From Candidatus Kapaibacterium sp. (GTDB lineage: Bacteria; Bacteroidota; Ignavibacteria; Kapaibacteriales; UBA2268), in the NCBI GenBank assembly GCA_030835065.1, contig JAUQWR010000524.1:1-9180 (forward strand): DNA of 9,180 nt, given 5' to 3'. How positions within the stretch are numbered: position 1 is the stretch's first letter; each line of letters starts with the position of its first letter. The notes under the pieces were generated by a model, which made no database searches, was not told where the DNA came from, and saw nothing but the letters and a program-made list of their open reading frames with translations. Below are positions 6,564-9,180 of the stretch, one piece after another. A program made the position numbers and the translations under genes.

Positions 6564-6585
6564 ACATTCCCCTTATTTTTTTTTG

Positions 6586-6616
6586 CAAAATTATATAAAC
6601 TATTTCAATTTTCAAA
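6586..6616 (-). promoter_or_regulatory. Bacteroidota-type promoter of the zinc-finger ATPase gene
   Basis: The minus strand shows TTTG (6616-6613), a 19-nt spacer and TAATTTTG (6593-6586), a perfect TTTG-N19-TAnnTTTG promoter. The expected start of transcription near 6580 leaves a leader of about 17 nt that contains the AAGGGG ribosome-binding site, which supports the TTG start at 6563. Confidence 0.7.
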
Positions 6617-6724
6617 TTTTACTCACAACTTTAATTTTTTATTCATTTTTTATAATATTTGTGTCATAATCATATATTCATTCAAATAATTGCTGAATCA
6701 TATTTTTCCTGTTTGGAGATTACA

Positions 6725-6787
6725 ATGTATTTACTACACTTATCATTGTATTTGTTGTTTATAATATTTTTAATTAAAAATGCTTGA
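6725..6787 (+). CDS. Possible 20-aa hydrophobic small protein
   Basis: The plus strand has GGAG (6715-6718), a 6-nt gap, an ATG, then 20 codons (MYLLHLSLYLLFIIFLIKNA) and TGA. The peptide is almost wholly hydrophobic with a Lys near the end, like a single membrane span. The stop codon lies in the left arm of the terminator hairpin that follows. The start codon sits in an inverted repeat (TACAATG 6721-6727, CATTGTA 6744-6750). No good promoter is seen; TATAAT at 6651-6656 is the nearest candidate. Short AT-rich ORFs arise easily by chance, so this stays tentative. Confidence 0.25.
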   Translation: MYLLHLSLYLLFIIFLIKNA

Positions 6788-6814
6788 CCTAAATTTTGAA
6801 GATCAAGCATTTTT
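6776..6814. terminator. Bidirectional intrinsic terminator after the ASH-domain protein gene
   Basis: AAAAATGCTTGA (6776-6787) pairs perfectly with TCAAGCATTTTT (6803-6814), a 12-bp stem with a 15-nt loop. The A and T flanks give a U tract on either strand. It lies 24 bp beyond the stop of the large secreted protein and separates it from the zinc-finger ATPase gene. It could also end the small plus-strand ORF. Confidence 0.85.
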
Positions 6815-6838
6815 GTATATTTCACAAAAGCATATATT

Positions 6839-9180
6839 CTATTTTACAATTGTAATTGGACTCAAGATTTTAGAATAATAATTATTTGCCAAAGATAAAT
6901 AATAAACACCACTTGAAATTTGGCTGATATCTATGCTTAATGTGTGTTTGCCTTCAGAAAGTTTTTCGTTGCCAGCGCTTAGTATTCTGCCATTGACGTC
7001 AACAAGCCGAATATTAATATCATTTTCTGAAAATGACTTCAAATCGATATTAATATTATTATTTGTAGCAATAATTGAATTTACTTCAAAATATGGCATC
7101 ATTTTAACTCCGATTGCCACAACTGGTCCGCAATATCCATACAATTGCAAGCTACCGTTTATTTTATTAATCTCGACATTTTTATTTCCTTCGAAATCAG
7201 CTTTGTCGAATTTAATATCTGTATAATCTGGAATATGAGCCAATACTAAAGCCTTATATATTACTTTAGTACCTGAATCATGGAAAAATGATTTATATGA
7301 ATCATCCAATTTTAATTTTACATTAGATGGATTTATCTCAGCATCATTAACAGGCTTCCAGCCATTATCTGATTTGGCAGATACTGAATATACATCTATC
7401 AGATAACTATCGAAACTAATATTTAATTCTAAATTCTCGACATCTACTCGGGGATATTCTCCTTTTAATGACATACTTATATTAATAGTATCGCCTGGTT
7501 TGCTTGTATGTTTGCTCAAAATCAACTCAGGTCTATACATTTCGCTAGGTACATTAGATTTCAACTGCACTAAAAGCGAATCTTTGCATGCTCGTGAATA
7601 ATATACCTTTAGCTCTGCATCAAAATTCCCATAATTCATTGATTTAAATTCAATTGGAACTTGTATTGTAGAATTTTTATTTATTTGCTTTGGAGCATTT
7701 AAATTAACTTTATATTCTGTGTAATCTGGACTTAATTTTATACTATCAACATCAATCATATAATCAGTTGTATTTTCGATAACAAAAGTATCTCGCAAAA
7801 TTGTTCCAGACAAATTACTGCCAAAATCAACTAGTGATGGATTAGCAGTCAAACCAGGCTTTATAAAAGAAAAATCTAGCTTTACAGTATGCTTATTATT
7901 ACATGGCTTACTATTTAATGTAATATCCACAATTTCATGCTTCGGTATTGTAAATTTCGATGGATCTATTTCAATTATTAATTCTGCTGAATCATTTGCA
8001 GGAATAATAATTTGATCTGCAGGAATTATTTTATACCTGCTATCTTTTGAATAAGACAGTACCAGAGTATCAGCAATATTTCCCATATTTACAAATTTCA
8101 AAGTCTGCGACCTTTTTGGTTCGCATTTTTCGAACTCACCAAAATATAATGAATAAAATACAGGCAAAGTAGCCGTCGAATAATACTCTCCTCTAATTGG
8201 AATTATAAACACTTGCCCGGCAGGATCTATAGTTTTGATTGTTACTTTATCATTATATATCCCTATTTCATCTGCTTCAAAATTTATTTTTAATTTATAT
8301 GATGAATTTGCATCTAATTTATATGGCAAATTTGGCATATTGACTATGCTAAACTTACCACTAATATTATCCAATTTGATCGAGCTGATTGTATCAGGAG
8401 CATTTCCATGATTCTTTATCTCAATTTCCATCTCTTTAGATTTCAATTGACATACTACTTTTTCAAATATCAGAGAATCCGGATCGGTAGTAACCCATCG
8501 GGATTTAGTAGATACATTTATTTGTCTGCATACTGTTTTGGGGCATAGTCCATCACTTAAAAAACATATATCAAATTTATAGACTGAATCAGACTTGGCT
8601 GTAAAACTTAACACAAAGTCTAAATAAGCTCCGGCACTTAATTTCTGTGGCAAACTCGGGCTCAATACTATATCTGCACTATTCACCTTAGGTTTGATCT
8701 CATAACTAATTATATTTACGTCTTCTGAACCAATGGATTTTAATCTGATCGGAATATTAAAAGTAGTATTAGTCTGTGCAGCAACATCAATTTTATTTGG
8801 CTCTATCGTAAAATCACTACTAATACACTTGCCATATACAATAACCCTTACAGTATCATTACATGGATGAGTTGGAATTAATATTGTATCTCTATAATTT
8901 CCGGTCTTATTTGGTTTGAAGGTAATTTTTAATAGAAAACTATCTCTACCATTTATTGAAGAAGTTGTTCGCGAAAAAGTAAATTCATCCAAATGCTTAA
9001 TTGGTTGGGTAAAATCTGCTACCTGATTACCTAAGTTTCTAAGCAAAAATTCTTTTTGCAAAGCAGATCCCAAGCATATAGTACCAAAATCAATAATAAG
9101 AGCGCGAGGCTGTAGGTCTGTTTTATCAATCATCATATCCAAAGGAATAATCCACGGATTCTTTTTTCCTCTTGCTTTTG
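6839..9180 (-). CDS. Large secreted choice-of-anchor-D/ASH-domain protein with cohesin-like domain and T9SS tail (5' end missing)
   Basis: The frame is open to the right edge: 12 codons lie upstream of the TTG at 9142, so that TTG is not the real start and the N-terminus is missing; 779 residues are visible. Numbering from the TTG codon, about five beta-sandwich repeats of the ASH/choice-of-anchor-D kind run from 14 to 530. They show recurring IDFG (17-20), LYFGEF (332-337) and VDFGS (438-442) starts and 'NxGN..D' and 'F.P...G.Y.D' motifs. Residues 535-672 resemble a cohesin-like domain (KPGDTINISMSL, 548-559). The last 80 residues form a T9SS type A-like tail ending SSGVYYLSL and TIVK, but the usual YPNP motif is replaced by MPYFEVN. 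Paired cysteines and the absence of membrane segments fit an extracellular adhesive or structural protein. The specific function is unknown. A terminator follows directly. Confidence 0.85.
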   Translation of the reverse strand, partial: KARGKKNPWIIPLDMMIDKTDLQPRALIIDFGTICLGSALQKEFLLRNLGNQVADFTQPIKHLDEFTFSRTTSSINGRDSFLLKITFKPNKTGNYRDTILIPTHPCNDTVRVIVYGKCISSDFTIEPNKIDVAAQTNTTFNIPIRLKSIGSEDVNIISYEIKPKVNSADIVLSPSLPQKLSAGAYLDFVLSFTAKSDSVYKFDICFLSDGLCPKTVCRQINVSTKSRWVTTDPDSLIFEKVVCQLKSKEMEIEIKNHGNAPDTISSIKLDNISGKFSIVNMPNLPYKLDANSSYKLKINFEADEIGIYNDKVTIKTIDPAGQVFIIPIRGEYYSTATLPVFYSLYFGEFEKCEPKRSQTLKFVNMGNIADTLVLSYSKDSRYKIIPADQIIIPANDSAELIIEIDPSKFTIPKHEIVDITLNSKPCNNKHTVKLDFSFIKPGLTANPSLVDFGSNLSGTILRDTFVIENTTDYMIDVDSIKLSPDYTEYKVNLNAPKQINKNSTIQVPIEFKSMNYGNFDAELKVYYSRACKDSLLVQLKSNVPSEMYRPELILSKHTSKPGDTINISMSLKGEYPRVDVENLELNISFDSYLIDVYSVSAKSDNGWKPVNDAEINPSNVKLKLDDSYKSFFHDSGTKVIYKALVLAHIPDYTDIKFDKADFEGNKNVEINKINGSLQLYGYCGPVVAIGVKMMPYFEVNSIIATNNNINIDLKSFSENDINIRLVDVNGRILSAGNEKLSEGKHTLSIDISQISSGVYYLSLANNYYSKILSPITIVK

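Noticed and set aside
6516..6567. Minus-strand ATG at 6567 opening a 16-codon ORF over the start of the zinc-finger ATPase gene
   Set aside because: The AAGGGG site is only 1-2 nt from this ATG but 5 nt from the in-frame TTG. The zinc finger lies in the TTG frame, so the ATG is probably not used.
6933..7226. Plus-strand ORF of 97 codons
   Set aside because: It is antisense to the C-terminal part of the large secreted protein and has no recognisable features.
9140..9142. TTG as the true start of the large secreted protein
   Set aside because: The frame stays open to the window edge, there is no signal peptide at this point, and the first beta domain would begin abruptly; the gene is truncated by the window.

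Overview
The window is AT-rich DNA from a Bacteroidota/Chlorobiota-type bacterium (FCB group; an Ignavibacteria- or Kapabacteria-like lineage is my best guess). Four things point there: two secreted proteins with type IX secretion (T9SS) C-terminal tails, a tyrosine recombinase of the Bacteroidota SAM-like class, a DUF494 gene, and two textbook Bacteroidota promoters (TTTG, exactly 19 nt, TAnnTTTG). All the well-supported genes lie on the minus strand, so transcription runs from right to left.

Right part (9180 to about 3986) looks like chromosomal backbone. It starts with the 3' part of a large secreted protein built from repeated choice-of-anchor-D/ASH-type beta domains, a cohesin-like domain and a degenerate T9SS tail. 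A strong terminator closes it. Next is a 344-aa protein with its own promoter and a TTG start, joining a Cys4 zinc finger, a coiled coil and a RecA-like ATPase. A compact housekeeping group follows: an unrecognised 142-aa protein, the rRNA-maturation endoribonuclease YbeY, a DUF494/Smg-like protein and tRNA-Arg(CCU). The last base of the DUF494 stop codon is the first base of the mature tRNA.

Left part (about 3985 to 1) looks like an integrated element. A complete tyrosine recombinase begins 163 bp beyond the tRNA 3' end, the usual layout for an island inserted at a tRNA gene. The junction holds a bidirectional terminator, a 10-bp tandem repeat, and a 12-bp tandem repeat that overlaps the recombinase promoter. 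Beyond the recombinase lie two closely spaced secreted-protein genes: a 285-aa FG-GAP-like T9SS protein, then the first 507 residues of a large exported protein whose N-terminus resembles the leader region of RHS/YD-repeat proteins. The left end of the element and the C-terminus of that protein lie outside the window.

I see no CRISPR array, insertion sequence or rRNA. The most notable points are the tRNA/DUF494 stop-codon overlap, the recombinase promoter overlapping tandem repeats at a tRNA attachment site, the RHS-like cargo, and the unusual zinc-finger/coiled-coil/ATPase protein. No single complete new system can be demonstrated from this window alone.
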